NCBI GenBank assembly: GCA_903923795.1
Contig: CAIXYX010000139.1
Span: forward strand, 1 to 52,303
Direction of reading: 5' to 3'
Length of the DNA: 52,303 nucleotides
Source: an uncultured Microcaldota archaeon
GTDB lineage: Archaea > Micrarchaeota > Micrarchaeia > Anstonellales > Anstonellaceae
In this document: piece by piece, positions 34,301-40,426 of the stretch
How the letters are laid out: every line of letters starts with the position of its first letter
Position numbering within the stretch: the stretch's first letter is position 1
Notes under the pieces: generated by a model
What the model saw: the letters and a program-made list of their open reading frames with translations, nothing else
Database searches by the model: none
What the model was told of the DNA's origin: nothing
Program-made: the position numbers and the translations under genes

Positions 34301-36835
34301 GGCTGCACGGAGAGCGGCCAATTCAACTTCACGACCTTGCCGCTGCCTATAATTTACCCAATTCTGTCGAACATAACAGTGAACCCGATAACTGATTCGG
34401 GCGCGCAGGTGAATTGGAACACTGACAAGCAATCAAACGGCAGCGTCAGATACAGGCTGAGCAGTGACTTTACATGGACATATCTTCCTGACCCGAACAT
34501 GCTGGTTGCGCATAGATTCTCGATCCCCGCATTGACGGCCAGTTCGACATATATCTACACCGTGAAATCCTGCGTGCCGATGGGAGGATGCAACGAGAGC
34601 AACGAACTCAACTTCACCACATTGGCCACCCCGCCACCCGCCCCGGTGATTTCGAACCTGCAGACACTCAATATCACGAATCAGAGCGCGCAGGTGAAAT
34701 GGTCCACCAGCCCGCAGGCCAACGCATCAGTCAAATACAAATCATCTTCAGACACGAATTGGTCATACGTCTCGAGCGGCGGATTCTACTATTCACGCAC
34801 AATACAACTGTCCTCTCTCGTGTCAAACACGACATATTTCTACACAGTCAAATCGTGCACTGCGGCAGGCGGATGCACTGAGAGCAACCAGTACAACTTC
34901 ACCACGCTGGCCACTCAGATAGTCTATCCTTCCCTCTCCGCCATCTCCTCGAGCCAGATAACGTATCAGAGCGCGCAGGCGAATTGGTTAAGCGACGTGG
35001 CAGCGAACGGCACAGTTAGGTACAAACCAGCCTCGAGTTCTGATTGGCTCTATGCATACAACTCGAGCCTCGCGCTCGCACACAACTTGTCTCTTGTGTC
35101 CCTCTCGGCAAACACATTATACACATACGCGGTCGAATCATGCACCCCGTCCGGCGGCTGCGCCCTGAGCTCTCAATACAATTTCACCACGCTCGCCGCG
35201 CCAGTCATCTACCCCAACATCTCTGGCGTAACTACAAGCCAGATAACAAACCAGAGCGCGCAGGTGGATTGGTACACCGACGCCTCATCGAATAGCACCG
35301 TAAAATACAGGCAAAGCGGCGGATTGTCATGGGAATATGCATCAGATAACGGCAATACGGCCTCGCACAGTATCCCGCTCGCCTCCCTGACGGCTGATTC
35401 TGATTACATATACACAGTCAAATCATGCACACCGTCGGGCGGATGCAACGAGAGCGCGGAATACGACTTCACCACGCGTGCCACTCCCACTCAGAACGTC
35501 ATCCTAATAGGCGTGCAGACCGGCGTGATAACCAACAACAGCGCACATATTTCCTGGAAGACGAATATAGAATCTGACAGCACAGTCAGATTCAAGGCAA
35601 CCGGCAGCACGGGATCTGAGTATATCACGAATTCGAGCCAGATACTGACCCATGACATCCTGCTCTCGTCCCTCACGCCGGCCACGAATTACACATATAC
35701 CGTGAGATCATGCACTTTGGGCGGGATATGCAATGAAAGCCCGGCATTCGCATTCACCACTAGCTCGCAGCCGAGTGCCCCGGCAATCCGCGCGATATAC
35801 GCAGACCAGATCACCAACCAGAGCGCGCAGATAATTTGGATAACAAACAATTTCACGAATGCGACAGTGAAATACCGCGCGGCCTCGGGCTCGGATTGGC
35901 TCTACGCATCCAACTCCAACCTATTATGGCTGCACAACATCTCGCTATCATCACTCTCAAGCGGCACGAATTACATCTACACCGTGAGATCCTGCAGCCT
36001 GCAGGGAGCCTGCGCCGAGAGTTCTGAGAACAGCTTCATGACCAACTATTCGGTTGCCATCTCCCCTCTCCTCTCAAGCAGCACGGCCAGCAATATAACA
36101 AACCAGAGCGCGCAGATAAGTTGGAACACCGACACGCCATCCAATAGCACGGTCAAATACAGGCCTAGGGCCAGCAGCGCAGATTGGTCATACGCTGGAG
36201 ATGCCACTCAAACAGCTGCGCACTTAGTCCTCATCTCCTCGCTGTCGGCCAATGCGACCTATGCGTACACTATCAGATCATGCACGCCATCTGGAGGCTG
36301 CAATGAAAGCGCAGAGAATAATTTCACCACGCTGGCCAATTATCCCGGCCTCGGCTCGTTTGTGATAAGCACCATGCCTGCCGGAGCTCTTGTGCAGGTG
36401 AGGAATAACATATCGACAACGTGGTTATACTCCGGCACCTCCCCGTTATATGCCCAAAACGTGCCGACCGGGCATTACATGGCATATATGACAGATGACG
36501 GCTATAGATCATTTGTGTCTTATTTTGACATCTATTCCGACCAACAGACGAACGTCAGCGTGCCGCTCACGCCTCTGCCGGTCTATGACCAATCCGTCAA
36601 CGGCTCTATCGTGGTCTATGCAGAACCCGAAGGGGCACTGATTAGGATGAGAAGCAGGAATGTCTCGGCGGGCTGGCTCTACTCGGGAAGCTCCCCGATG
36701 AACATGAGCAGCATCCTGCCCGGGGATTATGTTGTGTTCGCATCAAAAGAGCATTATCCGACGAAGACTGTTTTCGCGCACGTGACTGCGGGGCAAGCCA
36801 CAGTGCTCAACATCACGCTGGTGAAATTGAATTGA
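28370..36835 (+). CDS. Giant secreted subtilisin with about 21 FN3-like repeats and two PEGA domains
   Basis: A 2821-residue surface protein. The signal peptide is RLGIVVLLGLLLLAPVILAA. A propeptide-like region follows, then an S8 peptidase domain with a complete triad: D243 in VVVAVEDTGLDTG, H281 in YEGHGTHVAGI, S455 in SGTSMASPAAAG, plus oxyanion N382 in YAAGNSGPD. A jelly-roll domain of the kind found after KP-43-like subtilases follows (ALVWTDPACTDVYG, then LINDLDLKVIGPDGSW). Next come about 21 repeats of 89-103 residues, each of the form QIT-NQSAQV-W, then STVKY, then YIYTVKSCT-SGGCNES, ending NFTT. These are fibronectin-III-like, most with a C-x5-C pair. Two PEGA repeats (PAGALVQVR and PEGALIRMR) end the protein. 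There is no membrane anchor. Sequons are very abundant. Surface attachment and repeat-mediated adhesion are inferred. Confidence 0.93.
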   Translation: MSVSKDSRFGHLRLGIVVLLGLLLLAPVILAADAPALAASNPAGAASGLAGRIATQTQAGQNNSSGQNISGGFDYYVIRYSEPPGTAQITQIQNAGFDIIGYSSGFRYIVRKTADGSKLISAPKIPNAAIERFASAGLAPQLTNFTGKKNITIQFFPREDTAALSAKVRAIAPSARPIDVGMTADGVNPDQVRRISDTSGIQYIDENLPLEKFDNRTTQILGANQVWDNLGYTGAGVVVAVEDTGLDTGNLSTIHQDLRGRVINLTGYCSTNLNGRDYEGHGTHVAGIAVGNGTLNLTNKGTSPGSQLVFQALGCAPGGGGSTSTGTISLFRLASGFGAQVHTNSFGSIVVGNPYYGTTASSVDAYTRNENPNITIFYAAGNSGPDALSVTLSSVGKNIVSVGNVYGYGVPYYLDNTSSHGPATDGRIKPDLVAPGDGIWSTCVGGGYCMMSGTSMASPAAAGSAALVYDYLARNRSYSRPSSALVRSILIAGAERIGTPIYGPIPNNIVGFGMINLTRSLAIMRGYQMDYSDSQYPLETGQSAAFSYTVNNSNIPLRVALVWTDPACTDVYGTCNSTALINDLDLKVIGPDGSWLLGNNQTANSTTADRRNVIEMADIDYPALGTYTVNVSAYSVPSGNQTFALAVIRGTGPGDYDNANRTIIPTFDNSLITNLTSTSFVMNWWTINVVSNSSVKYRAMLVNRTTGYVCAFTDYLYATNSSMVGIHTIPVTSLSPNTLYYVTIKSCSASGGCNESTLTRDGQTLVLTTQAISAPSNSNIASSQITYQSAQIGWNTNISANASVKYKASGDASWSYATDSGMASAHNISLTSLLGSTTYIYTVKSCVEGGMANTCGSNPLCTESAESSFTTPPAPVIYPNLSSVSASQITYQSAQVNWASDAAANSTVKYKPLAGSDWLYAYNSSLALAHTMQLSSLAANTTYSYTVKSCTTSGGCNESDEQNFTTSPPPPPVLSLISANQITNQSAQISWLSDLAADSTVKFRPSDSSTWAYATDASISTGHALALTSLSPSTLYIYTVKSCTALGGCTESSEQNFTTSQNYPALSAISAGSITANSANVTWNTDMRANGTLKYRASSDSSWSYLYDSDMTSAHNITLSSLSASTLYIYTVKSCSESGGCTESGELNFTTLAIYPNLSGIMVWGITQNSSNISWNTDALANSTVKYKALGASNWAYATNSSMVNAHNITLSSLSASTAYTYTVRSCTESGGCTESGELNFTTSAPPAVYPVLSSIYVSQITYQSAQVNWASDVTANSTVKYKPAGSQNWLYMYASSFSTSHNLTLSSLFASTLYIYTVKSCTSSANCNESGEFNFTTGAAPIIPVISAISISQITNQSAQVNWASDVAANSTLKYRQSQDLDWAYSANSSMSTAHNISLASLSANTTYIYTVKSCSSSGGCSESVEANFTTLATYPIISSITVSSITSNSSVIAWNTDFASNSTVKFKASGAGAWTYLSNSSYSLAHSISLAALAPNTLYIYTVKSCTASGGCTESGEANFTTSLTYPMISNIVITNTTSNSSTILWSTDMLSNGTIKFRIDGSGSWSYTSNSSITLAHNITLTPLMDSTTYRFTIRSCSASGGCSESVEYGFTTLSPPIISPILSNISASQITNQSAQVNWNTDTTANGTLKYRQSQDSNWVSVTNSSGSLQHSFGISSLSANTTYIYTVRSCTQSGGCNESSEANFTTLATYPIISSITVSSITSNSSIINWNTDFVSNSTVKFKASGAGAWTYLSNSSYSLAHSISLASISANTFYIYTVKSCTASGGCTESGEANFTTQSIYPALSNIAALGITTNSSIVSWNTDIISNSSVRYKASGASSWSYVSDASPAFSHSIGLTQLTPSTTYIYTVESCTASGGCNESIELNFTTATPIAYPNLTAIWAGNITYQSAQINWLSDVAANASVKYRQAMDPNWFYSYNSSLALSHNISLASLMANTTYLYTVKSCSASGGCTESGQFNFTTLPLPIIYPILSNITVNPITDSGAQVNWNTDKQSNGSVRYRLSSDFTWTYLPDPNMLVAHRFSIPALTASSTYIYTVKSCVPMGGCNESNELNFTTLATPPPAPVISNLQTLNITNQSAQVKWSTSPQANASVKYKSSSDTNWSYVSSGGFYYSRTIQLSSLVSNTTYFYTVKSCTAAGGCTESNQYNFTTLATQIVYPSLSAISSSQITYQSAQANWLSDVAANGTVRYKPASSSDWLYAYNSSLALAHNLSLVSLSANTLYTYAVESCTPSGGCALSSQYNFTTLAAPVIYPNISGVTTSQITNQSAQVDWYTDASSNSTVKYRQSGGLSWEYASDNGNTASHSIPLASLTADSDYIYTVKSCTPSGGCNESAEYDFTTRATPTQNVILIGVQTGVITNNSAHISWKTNIESDSTVRFKATGSTGSEYITNSSQILTHDILLSSLTPATNYTYTVRSCTLGGICNESPAFAFTTSSQPSAPAIRAIYADQITNQSAQIIWITNNFTNATVKYRAASGSDWLYASNSNLLWLHNISLSSLSSGTNYIYTVRSCSLQGACAESSENSFMTNYSVAISPLLSSSTASNITNQSAQISWNTDTPSNSTVKYRPRASSADWSYAGDATQTAAHLVLISSLSANATYAYTIRSCTPSGGCNESAENNFTTLANYPGLGSFVISTMPAGALVQVRNNISTTWLYSGTSPLYAQNVPTGHYMAYMTDDGYRSFVSYFDIYSDQQTNVSVPLTPLPVYDQSVNGSIVVYAEPEGALIRMRSRNVSAGWLYSGSSPMNMSSILPGDYVVFASKEHYPTKTVFAHVTAGQATVLNITLVKLN
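30700..36340 (+). repeat. Tandem array of about 20 FN3-like repeat units within the giant gene
   Basis: DNA encoding the well-conserved units, about 270-290 bp each (one about 310). Phrases such as AACCAGAGCGCGCAG and GGCGGCTGCA recur unit after unit. Two stretches, 32651-32940 and 33488-33777, are nearly identical over about 290 bp and are exactly 837 bp apart, that is three units. An additional, more diverged unit lies upstream at about 30360-30690. Confidence 0.85.
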
Positions 36836-36852
36836 AAAAGAGAATCTGACTC

Positions 36853-37041
36853 TTAGCGCTTCTTTTTCGGCGCAGGCTCGCCCTTCAAAAAGCGGTCGGC
36901 CCGCTCAATCTCCTCTTTCGGCTGGCCGGATGCGCGGGATATGAGCCCGAGCGCGTCCGACATCAGCCACTGGCCGAAATTGGAGATATGAAGATAGAAA
37001 AAAGAGAAAAACGAAAAAAGGAAACCGGGTTTTTTGCCCAT
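36853..37041 (-). CDS. Small basic protein downstream of TFB
   Basis: A 62-residue protein. It starts MGKKPGFLFSFFSFFYLHIS, an aromatic hydrophobic stretch that may sit on or in the membrane. A helix SDALGLISRASGQPKEEIERADRFL and a Lys-rich tail (PAPKKKR) follow. AGGTGAG stands 4 nt before ATG 37041, a good ribosome binding site, and the start is only 23 bp after the TFB stop. I therefore treat it as a real gene translated from the TFB transcript. No family is recognised. Confidence 0.6.
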   Translation of the reverse strand: MGKKPGFLFSFFSFFYLHISNFGQWLMSDALGLISRASGQPKEEIERADRFLKGEPAPKKKR

Positions 37042-37064
37042 CGCACTCACCTAAAACTCGCGTT

Positions 37065-37994
37065 TTAGAGCGCCACTTTCAAGCCCAGCTCTTTCTTCAG
37101 CTCTCTGTAGCGGTTGCGAATCGTCACTTCGGTCACTCCCGCGACATCGGCCACTTCCTTTTGCGTGCGTCTCTCGCCGTTCATGGCCGAGGCGATATAG
37201 ACTGCCGCAGCCGCGACACCGGTCGGGCCTCTTCCGGAAATGAGCCCTTTGGTGATGGCTTTCTTCAGAAGCTGTATGGCCTTCTCCTGCACCTGCCCGG
37301 ACAGTTTGAGGGCTGCGGTGAATTTTGGCACATACTGCGAGGGGTCGGTGAGCGGGACATCCAAGTCCAGCTCGCGGCGCACGAAGCGGTAAGCCCGGCC
37401 GATCTCCTTTTTCTCGATTCCCGAAACGCGGGAGATTTCGTCGAGAGTGCGGGGGATGCCGTGCAGTCTGCACGTGGCATAAATGACGGCCGACACGACA
37501 GACTCGATCAGCCTTCCTCTTATCAGTTCGGCCTTGATGCACTTTCTGTACAAGAGGGCGGCTGATTCACGGAGCGACTCGGGCAGGCCCAAATAGGATG
37601 CTATTCGATCGAGCTCCGAAAGTGCTATGGCCAAGTTTCGCTCCATGCTCGTGGCGATGGAGGCTCTTTTGTGCCATTTGCGCATGCGGTAAAGCTGGGC
37701 CTGTTTTTTCGGAGAGATTTTCGCGCCGCGGATGTCGCGGTTGTACTGGTCAATCTCGGTCACAAGTCCCTTGTTGGGGCGCATGAATTTGATTGGTGCG
37801 CCGCCGCGTGCGCGCTTCTCGCGCTGCTCGGAGTCAAACGCGCGCCACTCGGGGCGGTGGTCCTCGATGTTCTCGGCCACGATGAGCCCGCAATTTGTGC
37901 AGACCACTTCTCCCTTCTCGTAGTCTCTTGTGAGTTTGGCGTTGCCGCATTCGGGGCATTTCTCGATGGGGTTTCGGCTCTTGTCAACGACCAT
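37065..37994 (-). CDS. tfb: Transcription initiation factor IIB (TFB)
   Basis: A full 309-residue TFB, which bridges TBP on the TATA box to RNA polymerase. The zinc ribbon has C13-x2-C16 and C32-x2-C35 (EKCPECGNAK and VVCTNCGLIV). The B-reader/linker region includes EWRAFDSEQREKRARGGAP. Two cyclin-like repeats follow; the second ends in the helix-turn-helix KEVADVAGVTEVTIRNRYRE that reads the BRE. Length and motifs are standard. The only oddity is the small basic gene following within 23 bp. A strong TATA box lies about 95 nt upstream, giving a leader of about 70 nt. Confidence 0.97.
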   Translation of the reverse strand: MVVDKSRNPIEKCPECGNAKLTRDYEKGEVVCTNCGLIVAENIEDHRPEWRAFDSEQREKRARGGAPIKFMRPNKGLVTEIDQYNRDIRGAKISPKKQAQLYRMRKWHKRASIATSMERNLAIALSELDRIASYLGLPESLRESAALLYRKCIKAELIRGRLIESVVSAVIYATCRLHGIPRTLDEISRVSGIEKKEIGRAYRFVRRELDLDVPLTDPSQYVPKFTAALKLSGQVQEKAIQLLKKAITKGLISGRGPTGVAAAAVYIASAMNGERRTQKEVADVAGVTEVTIRNRYRELKKELGLKVAL

Positions 37995-38087
37995 GGTATC
38001 AACCTCGATTAACGTCCAAGCTAAGGAGCTTTGGGCCCTTAAGCAGGGGGTTATTTTTAAAAATGGGTGAAAAGATAAGCGCCTACC

Positions 38088-38098
38088 TTATATATAAA
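38088..38098 (-). promoter_or_regulatory. Promoter of tfb
   Basis: TTTATATATAA on the minus strand, implying a start near 38063 and a leader of about 70 nt. The box is nearly symmetric, so rightward activity is also possible. Two more TATA-like sites lie at about 38130 and 38172 in this 240-bp gap, which holds no gene I can support. Confidence 0.45.
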
Positions 38099-38234
38099 CT
38101 TTTCGCTCAGCCCGCCTCGTCGTGGAATCGTCGGGCGGCTATTTATGCCGTCGAGAAGAAGTTTGGGCCAGCATTTATAAACTCACCGACGTTGTGGACG
38201 GTGGGCCGAACTCTTTAGAAATGGTAAAATGAAT

Positions 38235-38466
38235 TGCCATGGGGGAGATTTGAACTCCCGGCTTCCAGATTTCCCAAGAAATGCCTTTGTTCGTCATCAA
38301 TCGCGCGCAGAGGCGCGATCTCCGCACTCATATAATCGCAAATACCCCGGAAAGCAGGGAGTTTCCTCCTCATTTCTTTTCTTTTCCGAGGTTTTCTTTT
38401 CTTTCCGCAGAAAGAAAAGAAAAGCTCTATGAGTCTGGCACTCTAGCCAAGCTGAGTTACCATGGC
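38235..38466 (-). tRNA. tRNA-Met (anticodon CAU), elongator type, with a 157-nt intron
   Basis: The 5' exon (38466-38428) gives acceptor GCCATGG, D arm and CCAGA-CTCATA. The 3' exon (38270-38235) gives A-TCTGG, T arm GGGAG-TTCAAAT-CTCCC and CCATGGC. The exons join at the usual position 37/38. The junction fits a bulge-helix-bulge: exon CUCA pairs with intron UGGG, flanked by three-base bulges UA^G and AA^A. The anticodon stem CCAGA/TCTGG lacks the three G-C pairs of initiator tRNA, so this is elongator tRNA-Met, or tRNA-Ile2 if the C34 is modified to agmatidine. CCA is not encoded. Confidence 0.9.
38271..38427 (-). other. 157-nt tRNA intron carrying a perfect hairpin
   Basis: It is longer than most archaeal tRNA introns. 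Close to the 5' splice site it contains a 14-bp perfect stem, TTTTCTTTTCTTTC at 38392-38405 with GAAAGAAAAGAAAA at 38410-38423, loop CGCA. A further half-copy TTTCTTTTCTTTTCC lies beside it. No endonuclease frame is present. The hairpin belongs to the family also seen at about 38.85 and 47.0-47.2 kb. Confidence 0.8.
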
Positions 38467-38481
38467 AAATTTTTCGCTTGG

Positions 38482-38491
38482 CTATTTTATT
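38482..38491 (-). promoter_or_regulatory. Promoter of tRNA-Met
   Basis: AATAAAATAG on the minus strand, about 21 nt before the tRNA 5' end. It lies back to back with the RNase P RNA promoter in a 70-bp gap. Confidence 0.45.
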
Positions 38492-38502
38492 GTCGCGACA
38501 AA

Positions 38503-38513
38503 GCATATAAAAG
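38503..38513 (+). promoter_or_regulatory. Promoter of the RNase P RNA gene
   Basis: GCATATAAAAG centred about 29 nt before the first base of stem P1. It agrees with the structure-based 5' end of the RNA at about 38538. Confidence 0.65.
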
Positions 38514-38537
38514 GCCCGTCTGGGCAATATTAGCGGA

Positions 38538-38786
38538 ATGGCCGGCGGCCGCCCACGGGGTCCTCCCGAGGAAGTTCTGCCCACGGCGCAAATATCTGGC
38601 GGGCGCAAAAGCCCGTATCTCGGAACAGAAACGATACGACGAGCAGCTCGCTATCAGATGACCCTGAATGGGGATGGAGAGGCTCATCGATGAAACGGCC
38701 GAGATCCACCAGATGGCCGTGCAAGGCGCTTTACGCGCCGCTCAGTCGAATGCGGTTAGAACCAAAGGCAGACTATGGCCGGCCGT
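38538..38786 (+). ncRNA. rnpB: RNase P RNA
   Basis: The RNA subunit of the ribozyme that cuts 5' leaders from pre-tRNAs. Stem P1 pairs GGCCGGC (38540-38546) with GCCGGCC (38778-38784). Conserved region I reads GAGGAAGTTCTGCCCAC. P4 forms from TCTGCC (38576-38581) and GGCAGA (38767-38772). CR-II/III reads ACAGAAACGATACG and CR-IV has GATGAAACGGCC. At about 247 nt it is on the short side for archaeal type A RNAs. The TATA box spacing matches the predicted 5' end. A hairpin ATCTGGC-GAA-GCCAGAT follows at about 38810 and may terminate it. Confidence 0.9.
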
Positions 38787-38800
38787 TCCTCATAATCTTC

Positions 38801-38830
38801 ATCTGGCGAAGCCAGATGCTCTTCTCCTTT
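38801..38830 (+). terminator. Probable RNase P RNA terminator
   Basis: A 7-bp stem ATCTGGC/GCCAGAT with loop GAA near 38801-38817 is followed by the pyrimidine-rich CTCTTCTCCTTTTCTTTCCC. Confidence 0.5.
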
Positions 38831-38843
38831 TCTTTCCCAGGGG

Positions 38844-38868
38844 TTTCTTTTCGCGGAGCGAAAAGAAA
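38844..38868. repeat. Polypyrimidine/polypurine hairpin element
   Basis: A perfect 11-bp inverted repeat, TTTCTTTTCGC / GCGAAAAGAAA with loop GGA, preceded by a half-copy TCCTTTTCTTTCCC. It lies 60 bases past the RNase P RNA. It is the second member of the family described for the tRNA-Met intron. Confidence 0.7.
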
Positions 38869-38875
38869 GGCCTTG

Positions 38876-39076
38876 TTACACTTCTTTATATCTTTTTTCA
38901 GGTAATATTTCTTCATGCGTTACGGCTTGGAACCAGATATTTTCCCGCTTTCCACGTCTAATCGCAAGAATAGGAACTTCTTCTGTTTTGCCAGCTGAAT
39001 TCACGGTCCAATAGCTGGCAAACGAATTGGGCCGCCGCAAAAAATTTCGAAGAAAAGAAATATCAAACAAACTCAT
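38876..39076 (-). CDS. Possible small protein, unknown
   Basis: A 66-codon frame beginning MSLFDISFLRNFLRRPNSF and containing EEVPILAIRRGKRENIWFQA, which looks like a folded beta-alpha module. There is no good ribosome binding site, and its 5' end overlaps the control region of the divergent gene at 39092. It may be a genuine small gene or the remnant of a longer one. Confidence 0.28.
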   Translation of the reverse strand: MSLFDISFLRNFLRRPNSFASYWTVNSAGKTEEVPILAIRRGKRENIWFQAVTHEEILPEKRYKEV

Positions 39077-39091
39077 CCGAGGTGCAGTTCT

Positions 39092-39598
39092 ATGGTCATC
39101 AATAAACAAAATATTGGCGAAACGAAAACCAATTCCGGAATAAAGGGAGAAATTTCGAATAATCCCGCATTGAATTTCTCCAATAAAGCTGTCGAATCCA
39201 CCCAATCGAGAAATCTCTCGAAGGTTTCCCCGTCTGCCGCGGCCGGGGAATTGCGGACTGTCCGCGAAAATCTCACTGCCCAAAACCTGGAGCCGGCAAT
39301 TCAGACTCTAAAAGGGCTGGTGCAGGCATACAAAACAAACGAGGTGCCCAATGCCCTGCTCAACGGCTCAGTAGGCATCGAGGTGAGGGCTCTGGCCAAA
39401 ATCCTGCCGTCCGCCATAAATTCGATGGAACAATGGCTCGCCTCCCTCTCGCCCCTTGGCATGACCGATGACCCCAATTGGCATTTTGACGAGGGCGCAC
39501 GGCTTGGTGATTTGCGCGAGATGCAGAAATCAGTAGATGAACTGAGCAGAGCCATCGACGCAAAGCAGAAGAATAATTCCGCCATTAGCAGATGCTGA
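39092..39598 (+). CDS. Hypothetical soluble protein
   Basis: A 168-residue protein not recognised. The N-terminal 50 residues are Asn/Ser/Lys-rich and probably disordered. The rest is helical (NLEPAIQTLKGLVQAYKTN and REMQKSVDELSRAIDAKQK), with coiled-coil character at the end. The ATG at 39092 has GAGGTG 7 nt upstream, a strong ribosome binding site. No signal peptide or membrane segment is seen. It stands alone between the RNase P RNA locus and the HTH gene. Confidence 0.65.
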   Translation: MVINKQNIGETKTNSGIKGEISNNPALNFSNKAVESTQSRNLSKVSPSAAAGELRTVRENLTAQNLEPAIQTLKGLVQAYKTNEVPNALLNGSVGIEVRALAKILPSAINSMEQWLASLSPLGMTDDPNWHFDEGARLGDLREMQKSVDELSRAIDAKQKNNSAISRC

Positions 39599-39671
39599 GC
39601 AGTCCTTTGTTTTTCGTTTATTTTCCATTGCGTGTTTTTGTCCATCCTCGTCGCCCGGCCTGTTACACGGC

Positions 39672-39681
39672 TTTAAATATC
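39672..39681 (+). promoter_or_regulatory. Promoter of the HTH gene
   Basis: CTTTAAATAT, predicting transcription from about 39703, ahead of the strong ribosome binding site at 39747-39756. Confidence 0.45.
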
Positions 39682-39759
39682 CCATCCGCGCAGTTTATTC
39701 TGTCCACCCCCAACGGCCCTATAACTGGGTTTGGGCGCGATGGGCAGGAGGAGAGTGTT

Positions 39760-40114
39760 ATGGCAACGGGTAATCGGTCTGCAATGGCAACCGAGAGTCG
39801 CACATCAGTGTCGCTAAGTGGCACGTCAATGCGCACCATGCCCAAAGGCTATCATCCCTCCATCTGTTTCTGTGATTGGCGATCGGTCCAGTAGTTGGCA
39901 ACGACCTGGGACCCCTGAAACAAACCGGCCCGATGGAACCCCGCAAACCAGAATGGGCGCCGCGGGCCGCAAGTCATTGGACAGGCTGACTGAACAACAA
40001 ATATTGCAGGTGTATTGGTCAGAGCCGCTCTCGTTGCGCGAGATTGCAAAAAGATTCTCGGTGTCGCACATGAGCGTGTGGCGGCTGGTCAGCACCTCGG
40101 CCCGGCCGGTCTGA
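39760..40114 (+). pseudogene. HTH protein gene split between two frames
   Basis: A ribosome binding site GGAGGAGAG precedes ATG 39760, but that frame ends at 39894 after 44 codons (MATGNRSAMATESRTSVSLS and onward). The +1 frame, open from 39818, continues to 40114 and encodes SLDRLTEQQILQVYWSEPLS followed by LREIAKRFSVSHMSVWRLVS. That is a clear helix-turn-helix of the kind found in resolvase or transposase tails and small repressors. A single +1 shift between 39818 and 39892 would give one protein of about 118 residues with a low-complexity N-terminus. Alternatives are a sequencing error, a true pseudogene, programmed frameshifting, or separate translation of a 53-residue HTH protein from ATG 39953. 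Confidence 0.55.
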
Positions 40115-40161
40115 TATTTTATTTTTCTTTCTTTTCATTTCATGGCCCGGCAGGCAATTGC

Positions 40162-40171
40162 CTTTAAAATA
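40162..40171 (+). promoter_or_regulatory. Promoter of the Sec61-beta gene
   Basis: CTTTAAAATA centred about 26 nt before ATG 40193, indicating a leaderless mRNA. Confidence 0.5.
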
Positions 40172-40192
40172 TAGGCTTGCATAGGAAGAACT

Positions 40193-40366
40193 ATGAGCGA
40201 CAAAACAACGATTTCGACCCCGCAGTCGCAGGCCGGCATATTCGGCGTGTCGGCAGGCACCAACATGATGGGCTGGAAGTTTTCCCCCCGCGTGGTCGTG
40301 GCATTCGCGATACTCGTGGTGCTGGTCATCAAGGTGCTGGACTACGTGGTTTACACGAGAAAATAG
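40193..40366 (+). CDS. secG: Preprotein translocase Sec61-beta subunit (SecG-type)
   Basis: A 57-residue tail-anchored protein that associates with the SecYE channel. The N-terminal cytoplasmic part is short and polar (MSDKTTISTPQSQAGIF, then GVSAGTNMMGW). The family signature KFSPRVVVAFAILVVLVIKV follows: K-x-S/D-P-x-V-V leading straight into the single membrane helix. It ends LDYVVYTRK. Length is normal for archaeal Sec61-beta. The promoter fits a leaderless start at 40193. It is flanked by unrelated small genes. Confidence 0.8.
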   Translation: MSDKTTISTPQSQAGIFGVSAGTNMMGWKFSPRVVVAFAILVVLVIKVLDYVVYTRK

Positions 40367-40426
40367 AGGGAACTGCTTTCGTTTATTCAAACAGAAAAAT
40401 AATTAAAACAAGAAAAGAATTTCTTC

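Noticed and set aside
30814..35685. Many long frames antisense or out of frame to the giant subtilisin
   Set aside because: They mirror the repeat periodicity of the real gene and have no start signals of their own.
30700..36340. Repeat array as a CRISPR or satellite
   Set aside because: The repeats are 270-310 bp, in frame, and encode a regular protein domain; there are no short identical repeats with unique spacers.
38229..38661. Rightward frames over the tRNA-Met and RNase P RNA
   Set aside because: They run through an intron-containing tRNA and a structured RNA on well-supported evidence; their protein translations are low-complexity.
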